64,000 nt of DNA. Source: UBA8389 sp942493385. GTDB lineage: Bacteria; Bacteroidota; Bacteroidia; Bacteroidales; UBA1402. Under the pieces are notes generated by a model. The model searched no databases. It worked only from the letters and a program-made list of their open reading frames with translations, and was not told the DNA's origin. The position numbers were made by a program, and so were the translations under genes. The stretch lies in the NCBI GenBank assembly GCA_942493385.1, contig OW818699.1, positions 1,054,001 to 1,118,000 on the forward strand, read 5' to 3'. Shown here piece after piece: positions 19,086 through 28,183 of this stretch; the first letter of the stretch is position 1; each line of letters begins with the position of its first letter.

Positions 19086-20456
19086 ATGAAACGCATTTTA
19101 CTAGTATCAACCTTGTTGTTGGCATCCTTGTTCGTTGGTGCACAAAGCGCGCAAAGCCCTTCCGGTTTTACGACGCAACAGGATCATCAAAACATGATGC
19201 AACAATTGGGCATCAAGACACTTAGGCCAGGCCCAAGTGGCAATGAAAATGCCCCCAATCATGCCAATTACGATGAATCGCTGGCAAATCCTTGTCCGCA
19301 ACTGCCGGATGCGCTATCGCTGAAGAATGGAAAGAAAGTGACCACCGCGAAACAATGGTGGAACAATAGGCGACCAGAAATCATAACCGACTTTGAAAGA
19401 GAAGTTTATGGAAAATTGCCTGCATCCATCCCTTCCGTATCTTGGATGTGTAAAGCGACTGATACAGCAACGGTGGGCGGAACTCCGGTTTTGACCAAAC
19501 AGCTGGTTGGGCATGTGGACAACAGCTCATTCCCGCAAATCAATGTCGATATAAACATGGTACTAGTCTTGCCTGCCAATGTGCATGGACCAATACCCGT
19601 GTTGATGATGTTCGGTTGGCCAAGATACCCTGTCACAAGGGGCAACGCTGCATCAACCGATCAATTGTTGGCTGCGGGTTGGGGCTATGCCACGATTGAC
19701 CCAGGAAGCATTCAAGCTGACAATGGTGCAGGTTTGACCAAAGGGATCATCGGTTTAGTCAACAAAGGCCAACCTCGTAAGCCGGACGATTGGGGTTCCT
19801 TGCGTGCCTGGTCTTGGGGTGCGGCACGTGCACTTGATTATCTGGAAACGGATTCGATGGTGGATGCAAAAAAAGTCGGCATCGAAGGGGTTTCCCGCTA
19901 TGGGAAGGCTGCCTTAGTGACTTTGGCATTCGAACCCCGATTTGCTGTTGGGTTGATCGGTTCATCCGGTAAAGGCGGTGCTGCATTGGCGCGTCGTGTA
20001 TTTGGGGAGGCAGTCGAAAGCCTTGCAGGAAGCGGCGAATACCATTGGATGGCCGGTAACTATTTAAAATATGCAGCTTCTGAAGGCAAATCAGGAAGCA
20101 AGACCGGATGCGATTTCGCTGTCGATTCTCACGAACTGATTGCACTTTGTGCTCCTAGACTCGCGTTCATCAGTTACGGAATTCCAGAAAAAGGCGATGC
20201 CAAGTGGCTGGATCAACAGGGCAGCTATATGGCAACCATCGCGGCCGGCTCGGTCTACAAACTGCTTGGTGCAAAGGACCTTGGCGTTTCGAACGACTAT
20301 ATGACTGAAAAAATGCCCCCGGTATTGACTGGATTAATGGATGGTCAATTGGCATGGCGTCAGCACGACGGAGGTCATACGGATGCCCCCAATTTCCAAT
20401 ACTTCATCCCTTGGGCCAGCAAACAACTGAATTATCAAAAAAAACCACAGCGATAA
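19086..20456 (+). CDS. CE15 4-O-methyl-glucuronoyl methylesterase
   Basis: Secreted 456-residue CE15 enzyme. CE15 enzymes cleave ester bonds on the glucuronate side chains of xylan, including those linking it to lignin. The nucleophile motif GVSRYGKAAL (Ser270, followed by the conserved Arg), the segment SSGKGGAALARR, and the His-bearing RQHDGGHTD near the end are all typical. APRLAFISYG and GDAKWLDQQGSYM are further CE15 signatures. The ATG at 19086 opens a clear signal peptide (ending FVGAQ); an upstream in-frame ATG at 19032 would overlap the previous gene. It lies 20 bases after the XynE-like gene and 22 before the next esterase, so the three form an operon. The GH67 enzyme of the locus would remove the glucuronate after this step. 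Confidence 0.95.
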   Translation: MKRILLVSTLLLASLFVGAQSAQSPSGFTTQQDHQNMMQQLGIKTLRPGPSGNENAPNHANYDESLANPCPQLPDALSLKNGKKVTTAKQWWNNRRPEIITDFEREVYGKLPASIPSVSWMCKATDTATVGGTPVLTKQLVGHVDNSSFPQINVDINMVLVLPANVHGPIPVLMMFGWPRYPVTRGNAASTDQLLAAGWGYATIDPGSIQADNGAGLTKGIIGLVNKGQPRKPDDWGSLRAWSWGAARALDYLETDSMVDAKKVGIEGVSRYGKAALVTLAFEPRFAVGLIGSSGKGGAALARRVFGEAVESLAGSGEYHWMAGNYLKYAASEGKSGSKTGCDFAVDSHELIALCAPRLAFISYGIPEKGDAKWLDQQGSYMATIAAGSVYKLLGAKDLGVSNDYMTEKMPPVLTGLMDGQLAWRQHDGGHTDAPNFQYFIPWASKQLNYQKKPQR

Positions 20457-20478
20457 ACTATCAATTAATCCAATACAA

Positions 20479-21309
20479 ATGAAAAAGAATCTATTACTGA
20501 TTACCATCTTCCTTATGAGCTTAAACACTTTTGCTCAAGACCCCAATTTCTACATTTTCCTGTGTTTCGGCCAATCCAATATGGAAGGAGCAGCCAGGAT
20601 TGAAGAACAAGACAAAACAGTGGACGGCCGCTTCCAGGTGTTGGCCGCAGTAGATTGTTCCGATTTGGGACGAACCAAAGGGAATTGGTACCCTGCCGTT
20701 CCTCCCTTATGTCGTTGCAACAACGGGTTGACCCCTGCCGATTACTTCGGACGTACGCTGGTTGCCAGTTTGCCAGCCACCATCAAGGTGGGTGTGCTGA
20801 ATGTTTCCATAGGCGGCTGTAAGATTGACTTGTTCAATAAGGATCTGTACGAAACCTACAAAGCGACTGCTCCGGGTTGGATGACGGGAATGATCAACCA
20901 ATACGACGGAAATCCCTATGGTCGTTTCATCGAAATGGCAAAAATCGCCCAAAAGTCAGGTGTGATCAAGGGCATCCTGATGCATCAGGGCGAATCCAAC
21001 ACGGGCGATACCATTTGGCCTGCAAAAGTGAAGGTGGTTTACGAAAACATGTTGAAAGAACTGAATCTGACTGCCGAGAATGTTCCTTTGTTGGCTGGTG
21101 AAGTCGTCCATGCCGATCAGGGTGGCGTTTGTGCCAGCATGAACAAAATCATTGACAAGTTGCCTGAAACCATTCCAACAGCGCATGTTGTTTCTTCGGC
21201 AGGTTGTACGGATGGTCAAGATAATTTGCATTTCAATGCGGAGGGTTACCGCGAATTGGGTCGTCGGTATGCTGCTACGATGCTGCCGCTTCTTAGTACG
21301 AAGAAGTAA
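20479..21309 (+). CDS. CE6-type acetyl xylan esterase (SGNH fold)
   Basis: Secreted 276-residue esterase of the CE6/sialate O-acetylesterase-like SGNH group. The nucleophile is Ser33 in CFGQSNMEG. The other conserved blocks are LNVSIGG, LMHQGESN and the Asp/His of DNLHFNAEGYRELG near the C-terminus. The length fits a single catalytic domain without extra modules. It is the last gene of the three-esterase operon and is followed by a strong terminator. The expected substrate is acetyl groups on xylose residues. The SGNH fold covers several esterase families, so CE6 is assigned by the GQSNMEG and HQGES motifs. Confidence 0.9.
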   Translation: MKKNLLLITIFLMSLNTFAQDPNFYIFLCFGQSNMEGAARIEEQDKTVDGRFQVLAAVDCSDLGRTKGNWYPAVPPLCRCNNGLTPADYFGRTLVASLPATIKVGVLNVSIGGCKIDLFNKDLYETYKATAPGWMTGMINQYDGNPYGRFIEMAKIAQKSGVIKGILMHQGESNTGDTIWPAKVKVVYENMLKELNLTAENVPLLAGEVVHADQGGVCASMNKIIDKLPETIPTAHVVSSAGCTDGQDNLHFNAEGYRELGRRYAATMLPLLSTKK

Positions 21310-21331
21310 TCCTTCAGACCTAGCACAAAAT

Positions 21332-21375
21332 AAAAAAACGGTTTCAGTTGTAAAAAGACTGAAACCGTTTTTTTT
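21332..21375. terminator. Bidirectional intrinsic terminator
   Basis: A perfect stem with arms AAACGGTTTCAGT (21336-21348) and ACTGAAACCGTTT (21358-21370) encloses a 9-base loop. The plus strand continues with a T run, and an A run before the left arm gives a T run on the minus strand. It sits between the convergent genes ending at 21309 (+) and 21409 (-), so it can stop transcription from both sides. Confidence 0.9.
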
Positions 21376-21408
21376 ATGAGTCCTAACGAATTACTCTTCT
21401 TTTCAATA

Positions 21409-24400
21409 TTACTTGATCCGAATTTTCTGAACATTCACCTTACCATTCACATACACCGTCTTTACTACATTCAACCCATGAATTGGTCTGCTGATGCGTT
21501 GCCCCATGATATTGTAGTACAGCACTTCCTTGACTTCAGCCTCCGTATTGATTTCTGAGATGCCTGAAATGACATCACTGACCATCCAAAGCGTAGGATC
21601 TCCCCATCTCACGGTCGGGTCCATGACCTGTTCCAAGCCGACCCTGACACCAATTTTCAGGTTGCCGTCCGTGATTTTTACATTGCGGAAGCCTGTTTGA
21701 AGGCGATCAGCCATGGCGCCTGGTCTGAAGTTGGCTTTCAACGAATCGGCGCCAGTGACCAATGCATAGAAAATGTACGTATTGACGGAAACAACGTTAG
21801 TCGGTATGCGCGTTTTCATGTAAACGTTGTACACGCCATTGGGAAGGCCGGTGATGCTTTGCTCAAATCGCGACATGGAGTTGTTGTACATCCGAACATC
21901 CGTATCGACAACAGGATTGATAGCCGTTGCCAAAACGTCAGGACCAACATCGGTCGATGTATTGGCAGTGGGTATGCTCCATCCAGGGAAGGTGTTGCTT
22001 GATAAGCCCATTGCTGTTTGTGTCGTGTAGAAGTTCGGATTTTTGATGAAGCTGGTCATCTCCAGGCTATCCGTGTTGGCTGGGTTTACAGAGGATTTGC
22101 CAAATTTGAGGCTGCCTGTAGCCAAGGCATTTGCCAAGGATGTTTTGATGGCATTGTGCAAATTACTGGCAACCGTATTGTCATCAGTCAGAACAGCTCT
22201 AGCTGGTTCAATCAATGAAGATGCCACTCCGACCTTTTCTGCCAGTATAATGCCTTTGTTGATGCGATGGGTCATTGCAGGAATGGCGTTGTTTATCCAG
22301 TTCAGCGTCAGCGTTGAATAATGGTTCAAGCTGTCTATGGCTGTTTTTAGGGTAGCGTCATTCGTATAGGGCACGGCATTGTAGAGACCGACTTTTTGGA
22401 CCAGTTTCAGATAGGGCGCAGTCTGATTGTATCTCGTGCTACCGTATATCGCTATCCTGTTGTTTGCTGTGGCAAGGCTGGTGATGTAGTTGCTCACATT
22501 CGTTTTATGCGCAAGCAGGGCATCACCGGTTGCTTTCAAATCATCGATGGCTGCTTGAATTGCGCTAGGTGCGGTAAAGGTTGCCACTGAATAGGTGTTG
22601 ATAGCCTGAATCAGCGCTGTTTTGGCACTTCCGTCATACAAAGATGAGTCGGCTGCAGTCTTTGCATTGTTTGCAGTAACTAAAGCTGCGGCCAACAAAC
22701 TTTTGTATTTGGCAGCTCTGGTCGTGGAATTCGTGATTTTGACGTTTCCCATCAGCGCTCCGTCCCAGCCAAAGTTGACTGTTCTCCAATCCAATATGTA
22801 ATCGCCTTCTGCAGGTATCGTTACTTCAAACTCATTTTGTTTGGAGCCGGTTGGAACAACGGTATTACTTGTAATGAGGCTGGTGGTCGAAACACGTTGA
22901 GATTCGAAAACGGTAGCTCCCAATTTGTCAAGAACAGCGAATTCCATCATGCGGTTGCCAGTCTGAGCGCCTGTCGTCCACCAGGAATAATAGAACGAGA
23001 CCATGAACTTGCCTGCATTCAGATGCAAACGGGAGCCGTCGTACGAACCGTAAGTCAGGTGACTGGTGCTGCCTTCATCCCTCAAATAGAAGGCTGCTTT
23101 GAAGTCGCCCCCGTTCGGGAAGTCCAACAATCTGGGTCCACTGCTTAGCCCAGTTGTATTTTGCTCGCGTACATTGCTGCCCCAAGTCACTTTCCATCCT
23201 TGCGGTATCAATCCACCTGCGTCCAACCCATCGGTGTAAATGGTTTCAAGCACACTACCTGCAGATGCACCGATGGAATAACTGACCACCGTATTGGCTT
23301 TGGCTGTGTAGTTGTAATCGCTAATCAGGTTAGAAACGATGACGCTGTATTCACCCTTTACCAAACTGGCGGTGCTGGGCAATTTGAAAGTTAAGGTGTC
23401 GCTGAAACCTGTTTGCTGGAGCAACAAATTGACCGTATCCGTTTTTGCAGGACCAACCATTTTTGCAATGGCTTTTGAACAATCTACCTTATTATTATAA
23501 ATGAATTTATAGGTGTCCGTGGTGAGCGGCAAGTCAAAAGACTCATTTTCGGGTTCAGCCGATTTCAATTCAGGTGTCCCAAAGTCCATTCTGCCGACAA
23601 TAGTGGTCATGCTTTGGGCATCAAGCGTCACTTGCAGTGAAGTCTTCGAATAAATGTCTGCACCCTTAGCCAGGTTTTGGGTTCCTGTTGTCACATAGCG
23701 TTCCCATCTGGGAACCGCTGCAGCAGGAACAGAGATGTTAATCGTTTTTGCCGTCGCATTTTTATTGAGTACCACTATAGTCACATCCTGACCTTTTTTG
23801 TATACCGAAACGTACACATCCGTTGTCGGGATTTCCGTAGCATCTACCCGTACATAACCCGGACGGACAAATTTTGAGAAATGGGCCATCATATAGCCAC
23901 GCTTGCTGATGGTACCGTTTTCATTGATGAAACTGTATTGACGGCGGATGTACCACCAAACATAGGCCTGGAATTCGGCTACAGCCATGGATTTGTGAAT
24001 GTGAAGGCCTGTTTCCAAGGCTTCAGGCCATTTGTCGGAGGAATTGGCATCGCTGTTGGGGTAATAGACTTCCGTCATCCAAAGTTCCTTGCCAGCGCCC
24101 TTTGCCTTAAAGTTGGGATAGGTGAAATTGGAAAACGAGGTTCCATACAAGTGAGTGCCCAGAATGTCCATGTTGCCCAATGCAATCGGATCGTTCAGAA
24201 TGGGGTCGGACATGGATTTTATGTAGCCCAGAGATTCTGGAGCCATGACTCTGCAGACTTTCCGAATCTCACCTGCATTTTCCTTCATGAACTTCAACAT
24301 TTCTGCAGCTGTCCACCACGTCCAAGTGTAGCCCCAATCCGGCTCGTTCTGAACGGAAATGGCGTATAAGTTTACGCCGTTGCGCTTCATATAACCGACG

Positions 24401-24810
24401 TAATTGATCAGATGCTGTGCGTATGCGGCATAGGAGTCGTATCGAACTCTTTTGGAATCCGTCCCGTTCCTTGAAAACGTTTCTGCCAAGGCAGCGGGTG
24501 GGTTCCATGGAGAAGCGAAAACCAATGCTCCAGAAGCCTGAGCTGCTTTAGCCGTAGCCAATTCCCTGTTCCATTGAGCCGAGTCGCCGTCGACAAAAAT
24601 TCTGCAAATGGAAAGGCCAAGTTGATTGGAACCATTCTCAAATGCGGTAACCCGTTGACTGGCGGTGAGGTCACCAGCCCAGGATACATGATTCATCCCT
24701 CCGAATCCTCGGATCACTTGTTTTTCTGTATTTAGGTTGATGTAGGCTGTTTGGGCCAACAGCATCAAGGGAGATAAAATGAAAAGCAGTAACGTAGTGA
24801 TAATCCGCAT
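21409..24810 (-). CDS. GH30_8 glucuronoxylan endoxylanase, large multimodular
   Basis: Secreted 1133-residue enzyme. Residues about 22-400 are a GH30 subfamily 8 catalytic unit, which cuts xylan at a site set by a glucuronate side chain. Acid/base is Glu156 in SVQNEPDW and nucleophile Glu247 in LWMTEVYY. The segment VWWYIRRQY (Arg289/290) and SKRGYMMAHFSKFVRPGY match XynC, whose Arg in this region reads the glucuronate. After it come an Ig-like part (about 410-520), a beta-sandwich (about 525-710), a helical FIVAR-like stretch (about 715-930), a second beta-sandwich (about 935-1080) and a C-terminal piece ending VYVNGKVNVQKIRIK that resembles a short T9SS-type tail. The usual enzyme has about 400 residues. 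The ATG at 24810 gives the signal peptide; a longer alternative-start frame would overlap the previous gene. Confidence 0.92.
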   Translation of the reverse strand: MRIITTLLLFILSPLMLLAQTAYINLNTEKQVIRGFGGMNHVSWAGDLTASQRVTAFENGSNQLGLSICRIFVDGDSAQWNRELATAKAAQASGALVFASPWNPPAALAETFSRNGTDSKRVRYDSYAAYAQHLINYVGYMKRNGVNLYAISVQNEPDWGYTWTWWTAAEMLKFMKENAGEIRKVCRVMAPESLGYIKSMSDPILNDPIALGNMDILGTHLYGTSFSNFTYPNFKAKGAGKELWMTEVYYPNSDANSSDKWPEALETGLHIHKSMAVAEFQAYVWWYIRRQYSFINENGTISKRGYMMAHFSKFVRPGYVRVDATEIPTTDVYVSVYKKGQDVTIVVLNKNATAKTINISVPAAAVPRWERYVTTGTQNLAKGADIYSKTSLQVTLDAQSMTTIVGRMDFGTPELKSAEPENESFDLPLTTDTYKFIYNNKVDCSKAIAKMVGPAKTDTVNLLLQQTGFSDTLTFKLPSTASLVKGEYSVIVSNLISDYNYTAKANTVVSYSIGASAGSVLETIYTDGLDAGGLIPQGWKVTWGSNVREQNTTGLSSGPRLLDFPNGGDFKAAFYLRDEGSTSHLTYGSYDGSRLHLNAGKFMVSFYYSWWTTGAQTGNRMMEFAVLDKLGATVFESQRVSTTSLITSNTVVPTGSKQNEFEVTIPAEGDYILDWRTVNFGWDGALMGNVKITNSTTRAAKYKSLLAAALVTANNAKTAADSSLYDGSAKTALIQAINTYSVATFTAPSAIQAAIDDLKATGDALLAHKTNVSNYITSLATANNRIAIYGSTRYNQTAPYLKLVQKVGLYNAVPYTNDATLKTAIDSLNHYSTLTLNWINNAIPAMTHRINKGIILAEKVGVASSLIEPARAVLTDDNTVASNLHNAIKTSLANALATGSLKFGKSSVNPANTDSLEMTSFIKNPNFYTTQTAMGLSSNTFPGWSIPTANTSTDVGPDVLATAINPVVDTDVRMYNNSMSRFEQSITGLPNGVYNVYMKTRIPTNVVSVNTYIFYALVTGADSLKANFRPGAMADRLQTGFRNVKITDGNLKIGVRVGLEQVMDPTVRWGDPTLWMVSDVISGISEINTEAEVKEVLYYNIMGQRISRPIHGLNVVKTVYVNGKVNVQKIRIK

Positions 24811-24872
24811 TTGGATGGTGTTTAAGTGTTTGATATTAAGGATATTGGAAGCTATTCGCCTGTTGTGGCTCG

Positions 24873-27146
24873 TTATTGTGGTGTGATGATTCTGTAGTTG
24901 CCGCTTAAATGCATTAGACTGAATAGATACATCAATCCATCGTAATAGGGGTCGAAGTAACCGTCTTCGTATGGTTCCAACTTGGCATTCCAAAGGGCAT
25001 TCACAAAATCCTTATCGGTTTTGATCAGCGAAGTGGAGGCCGAAGTGGCTACCAAACCGATCGAATGCCTCAATTTACGGAACCCACCTGCCTGCAGGAT
25101 GTATTCCGGTTTGCTGCCGTCTTGGTTGAACTGATCCTCAAATGCATCCATGCCTTTCGATTTCAGAAAACCCTGTATGCGCTCGGCATACGATTTCTGC
25201 CATTGAACATCCTTGCCATACCAGGCATAATCCATGGCAATATTCATGGGAACCCGCCACGAATCGTAACGGAAAGCGGCAGGCATCCTACCTGAGGAAT
25301 GCGGCTTACCGCTGAATTCCGTATAATCTGCATTCAGACCTGTTACCGGATGGCAAGCACGCTGCAAGAAGGCTCTGGAAGTATCCGCGCAATCTTTGTA
25401 GAATTGCTCATGTCCGTCTTTGGCATACGCAGCCCAAATTTCGTAAAAAGCCGGAAGGTGGTACGAGGGGTCGGTCCAATTGTAATTGCTGCCCTCGGGC
25501 ACAAACGTTATTTGTTTGAATTCGGTGTTGATCAAATTGAAAATGTTACCAGTTCCGTTCTTCTTCCACATGTTGTCCAGTATGCGGCGAGCTTCAGCGT
25601 AATAATTGATGCCGGTGTCGTTTCCCCAGCGGTTGGCTGCAAAAAGCAAACTAGTTATGAAATACAATTCGCCATCGGAGGCTGAACCCGGGGAGTTGAG
25701 TCTCATCGTTTTCGGATTGAAACTCCAACCAAAATAACCCTCACGAGGCCCACTCTGATGTTGCAAATAGAATTTGGAAAAACGCCAAATCCGGTCGAAA
25801 ACCTCTTTTTTGTTCAATTGAACAGTTACCATCATGCCATACGACATGCCTTCCGTTCTGGCATCCTTGTTTTTGATATCCGAAACGTAACCCATCGAGT
25901 CGCCAACTTCGAAATAGATTTTAGAAGGCCCTTCGAACAAATCCGTATAGGCCTTCTCTACCTTTTGGTCAATCTCAGCTTGCTTGAAGCCTGCTTCTTT
26001 GAACACATTTCTGTAGGTATTATTGGCTGAAGCCGCATTCTTGTTCGGCTTGGCTTCTTCCTTGAAAATCTGTTGCAAAGTCTGAGCCAGGTACTTTCTA
26101 CAGTTCATCCAGGTATGCCCACCATCCACGATGTAGGACTGAACGTTTAGGCCCTTTCCCTGAAACATTTTCACATTTTGTTTAACGCTTTCATACAGAA
26201 AATCTTCCAAACCGACACTAATGGTGAACAGCTTCAATTGCTTGTTAATTTTGGAGGCATCCGGATTCCAGTTCGTAAAATTCTGTTTGAATTCTTCCGT
26301 GGAGGTATAAGGTGCGTAAGAACAAATCCAAGCAAACTTGTCCGTGTTGGTCAAGCCGATGTTCAACGTTTGGCCTCCACCTACGGAGAAACCTGCTACG
26401 GCACGGTTCTGACTATCCTTGAATACTGGATAATTGGCTTCCATAAATGGAATGATGTCTTTAATCACATCCTTGGTGAAGTCGGCCATGGAATTTGGAC
26501 GAACGTTTCCGTAGGGCATGACGATGATCATCGGTACGGCAGCGCCTTTGGCCATCAAATTATCGGCGATCAGGTTGGCCTTGCCCACTCTGGTCCAGGT
26601 TTCTTCCGTATCGGAACCACCATGAATCAGATAAAGCACCGGGTATTTGGTCTTACCTCCCGCTTTGAATCCAGGAGGCGTATACACCAGCATTTGGCGC
26701 GTTCTGCCCAGTGTAGACGATGGATACATCTGATACTGAATGGTTCCATGGGGAACGTTGCAAAGCGAATGAATCAAAGGCTGGTCGCCTGGAATATCCA
26801 CCAGACTGGCTTTAAACCGCTCGTTGGCAAAAATCGAAACATTGCTTGGATCGGCTACCTGCGTATTGTCCACGATAAAGTTGTATGGATAGATGTCTGG
26901 TTTGACAGGTCCAAGAGTCACACTCCAAATGCCTGTTGAATCCTTGATCATAGAAACTGGAGCTTTTTCAAACTGAGTGCTCAACTTCACATCATTGGAT
27001 AAGGGACCTTGGTATCGAAACGTAACGGTTTTATCCGGATTGACCTGAGGGGAAAACACTTGTGGGCCTCTAGGCGGCTGCGCATTTGCATTTCCATAAC
27101 TGAGCAGGAAAACACCGATCAATACTAAACGAAAGATTGATTTCAT
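24873..27146 (-). CDS. CE1-GH8 fusion: esterase plus reducing-end xylose-releasing exo-oligoxylanase
   Basis: Secreted 757-residue bifunctional protein. Signal peptide, then an E-set domain (about residues 30-115), a CE1 esterase domain (about 120-365, nucleophile Ser254 in AGFSVGGGQ, catalytic His in DGGHTWMN), and a complete GH8 domain (about 375-757). The GH8 part has DARTEGMSYGMM with the predicted general acid Glu432, and PGSASDGELYF with a conserved Asp near 491. Its close match to the Rex motif TEGMSYGMM makes release of xylose from the reducing end of oligosaccharides likely. CE1-GH8 fusions are, as I recall, known from a Dysgonomonas mossii xylan PUL. The ATG overlaps the stop of the upstream hydrolase gene as ATGA. 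Linking the activities should help trim esterified xylo-oligosaccharides. Confidence 0.94.
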   Translation of the reverse strand: MKSIFRLVLIGVFLLSYGNANAQPPRGPQVFSPQVNPDKTVTFRYQGPLSNDVKLSTQFEKAPVSMIKDSTGIWSVTLGPVKPDIYPYNFIVDNTQVADPSNVSIFANERFKASLVDIPGDQPLIHSLCNVPHGTIQYQMYPSSTLGRTRQMLVYTPPGFKAGGKTKYPVLYLIHGGSDTEETWTRVGKANLIADNLMAKGAAVPMIIVMPYGNVRPNSMADFTKDVIKDIIPFMEANYPVFKDSQNRAVAGFSVGGGQTLNIGLTNTDKFAWICSYAPYTSTEEFKQNFTNWNPDASKINKQLKLFTISVGLEDFLYESVKQNVKMFQGKGLNVQSYIVDGGHTWMNCRKYLAQTLQQIFKEEAKPNKNAASANNTYRNVFKEAGFKQAEIDQKVEKAYTDLFEGPSKIYFEVGDSMGYVSDIKNKDARTEGMSYGMMVTVQLNKKEVFDRIWRFSKFYLQHQSGPREGYFGWSFNPKTMRLNSPGSASDGELYFITSLLFAANRWGNDTGINYYAEARRILDNMWKKNGTGNIFNLINTEFKQITFVPEGSNYNWTDPSYHLPAFYEIWAAYAKDGHEQFYKDCADTSRAFLQRACHPVTGLNADYTEFSGKPHSSGRMPAAFRYDSWRVPMNIAMDYAWYGKDVQWQKSYAERIQGFLKSKGMDAFEDQFNQDGSKPEYILQAGGFRKLRHSIGLVATSASTSLIKTDKDFVNALWNAKLEPYEDGYFDPYYDGLMYLFSLMHLSGNYRIITPQ

Positions 27147-28060
27147 TTTTTACTTTTTATTTTGGAGAGAAAAAACTCCGTCATTAAGGTTGTATTTGTT
27201 TCTGTCTGCACTCCAGGTCCATGCTGTCCATCAGGTACAAGATAGAACTGACTGGGTACTTTCGCCCGTTGCAAGGCATCAAATAGCAGTTCACTCTGGC
27301 AATGCGGAACGACAGGATCCTTGTCTCCATGAAAAATCAGGAAAGGAGGATCGTTTGCATCAATGTAGGTCATCGGACTAGCCAACAGCGTCAAATCCTT
27401 GTTTTCTTGAATGGGGCCTCCGATGTATAAGGATGCTGGTGAATTCGCCGCATTGTGCGACATGGACGTTCCACCACAGGAATCCATGACCAGCATGTTT
27501 GTCGGACCAAACCAATCCACTACCGCGTCTACCGAACTGCTGAATGCGGTATTGGGGCCTAATTGGCCTTCCAAATCCACAGTTTTCGAACCCATTGTGA
27601 ATTTTTTCACAAACCGGGAGGTTCCTGCCATGGCGGCCAAACTTCCACCCGATGAGCTTCCGGTAATGCCGACAAAAGTCGTGTCAATTTGATATTTTGC
27701 CGCATTAGCTCTGACAAACCGGATGGCCGCCTTGATGTCGTTCACCTGAGCCGGAAACTTGGCATCCATGCTGGAGCGGTGGTTCGGTGTCACCACGGCG
27801 AAGCCTGCGTTCAGCAATGCTTTCCCTAAAGAGTTCAGGTCGGCACCTTTCATGTTGTTTGCCAACCATGCACTACCGTAAATCGAAACGACGACCGGAT
27901 AGGATGCTTTGGGTGTGTTGGGCAAATAAATGTCCAGATTGTGGTATTTCAGAGAATCTCCTGCGTAATTGAGATCTTTCCAACTTTTTGAATACATCTG
28001 TCCGAAACATTGGATGGAAACCAATAATAAGACAAGTATGGAAATGTGCTTATGTTTCAT
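27143..28060 (-). CDS. Secreted alpha/beta-hydrolase, probable acetyl/feruloyl esterase (BD-FAE-like)
   Basis: Secreted 305-residue alpha/beta-hydrolase resembling BD-FAE and hormone-sensitive-lipase-like esterases. The nucleophile is Ser136 in TGSSSGGS. A catalytic Asp is likely in FHGDKDPVVP and His in DGQHGPG. The oxyanion-hole motif, usually HGGxW, reads SIYGSAW here. It is first in the minus-strand group with the CE1-GH8 fusion (ATGA overlap) and the GH30 gene, 123 bases downstream of the HTCS gene. In this setting it probably removes acetyl or hydroxycinnamoyl groups from xylan oligosaccharides. A peptidase role (S9-like) is possible but less likely given the small size and context. Confidence 0.8.
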   Translation of the reverse strand: MKHKHISILVLLLVSIQCFGQMYSKSWKDLNYAGDSLKYHNLDIYLPNTPKASYPVVVSIYGSAWLANNMKGADLNSLGKALLNAGFAVVTPNHRSSMDAKFPAQVNDIKAAIRFVRANAAKYQIDTTFVGITGSSSGGSLAAMAGTSRFVKKFTMGSKTVDLEGQLGPNTAFSSSVDAVVDWFGPTNMLVMDSCGGTSMSHNAANSPASLYIGGPIQENKDLTLLASPMTYIDANDPPFLIFHGDKDPVVPHCQSELLFDALQRAKVPSQFYLVPDGQHGPGVQTETNTTLMTEFFLSKIKSKK

Positions 28061-28183
28061 AGTACGATTGGTTCTAAATTCAGTCGGTAAAGATAGGTTA
28101 CCGCATTGAGTTCAATCGTAAAATTTGATATAAGTGCTGTAAGAATGGATAAATGCCTCTGTCAATCTTCCAAAAGTCAACTT

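Noticed and set aside
26178..26939. Plus-strand open frame of 253 codons opposite the CE1-GH8 gene
   Set aside because: It lies fully antisense to a well-supported gene, has no recognisable motif or signal, and is explained by codon bias of the opposite strand.
28061..28183. Promoter for the alpha/beta-hydrolase gene downstream of HTCS
   Set aside because: Only a one-mismatch -7 box (TACGATTG on the minus strand, 28113-28120) is visible and no -33 element; not strong enough to list.
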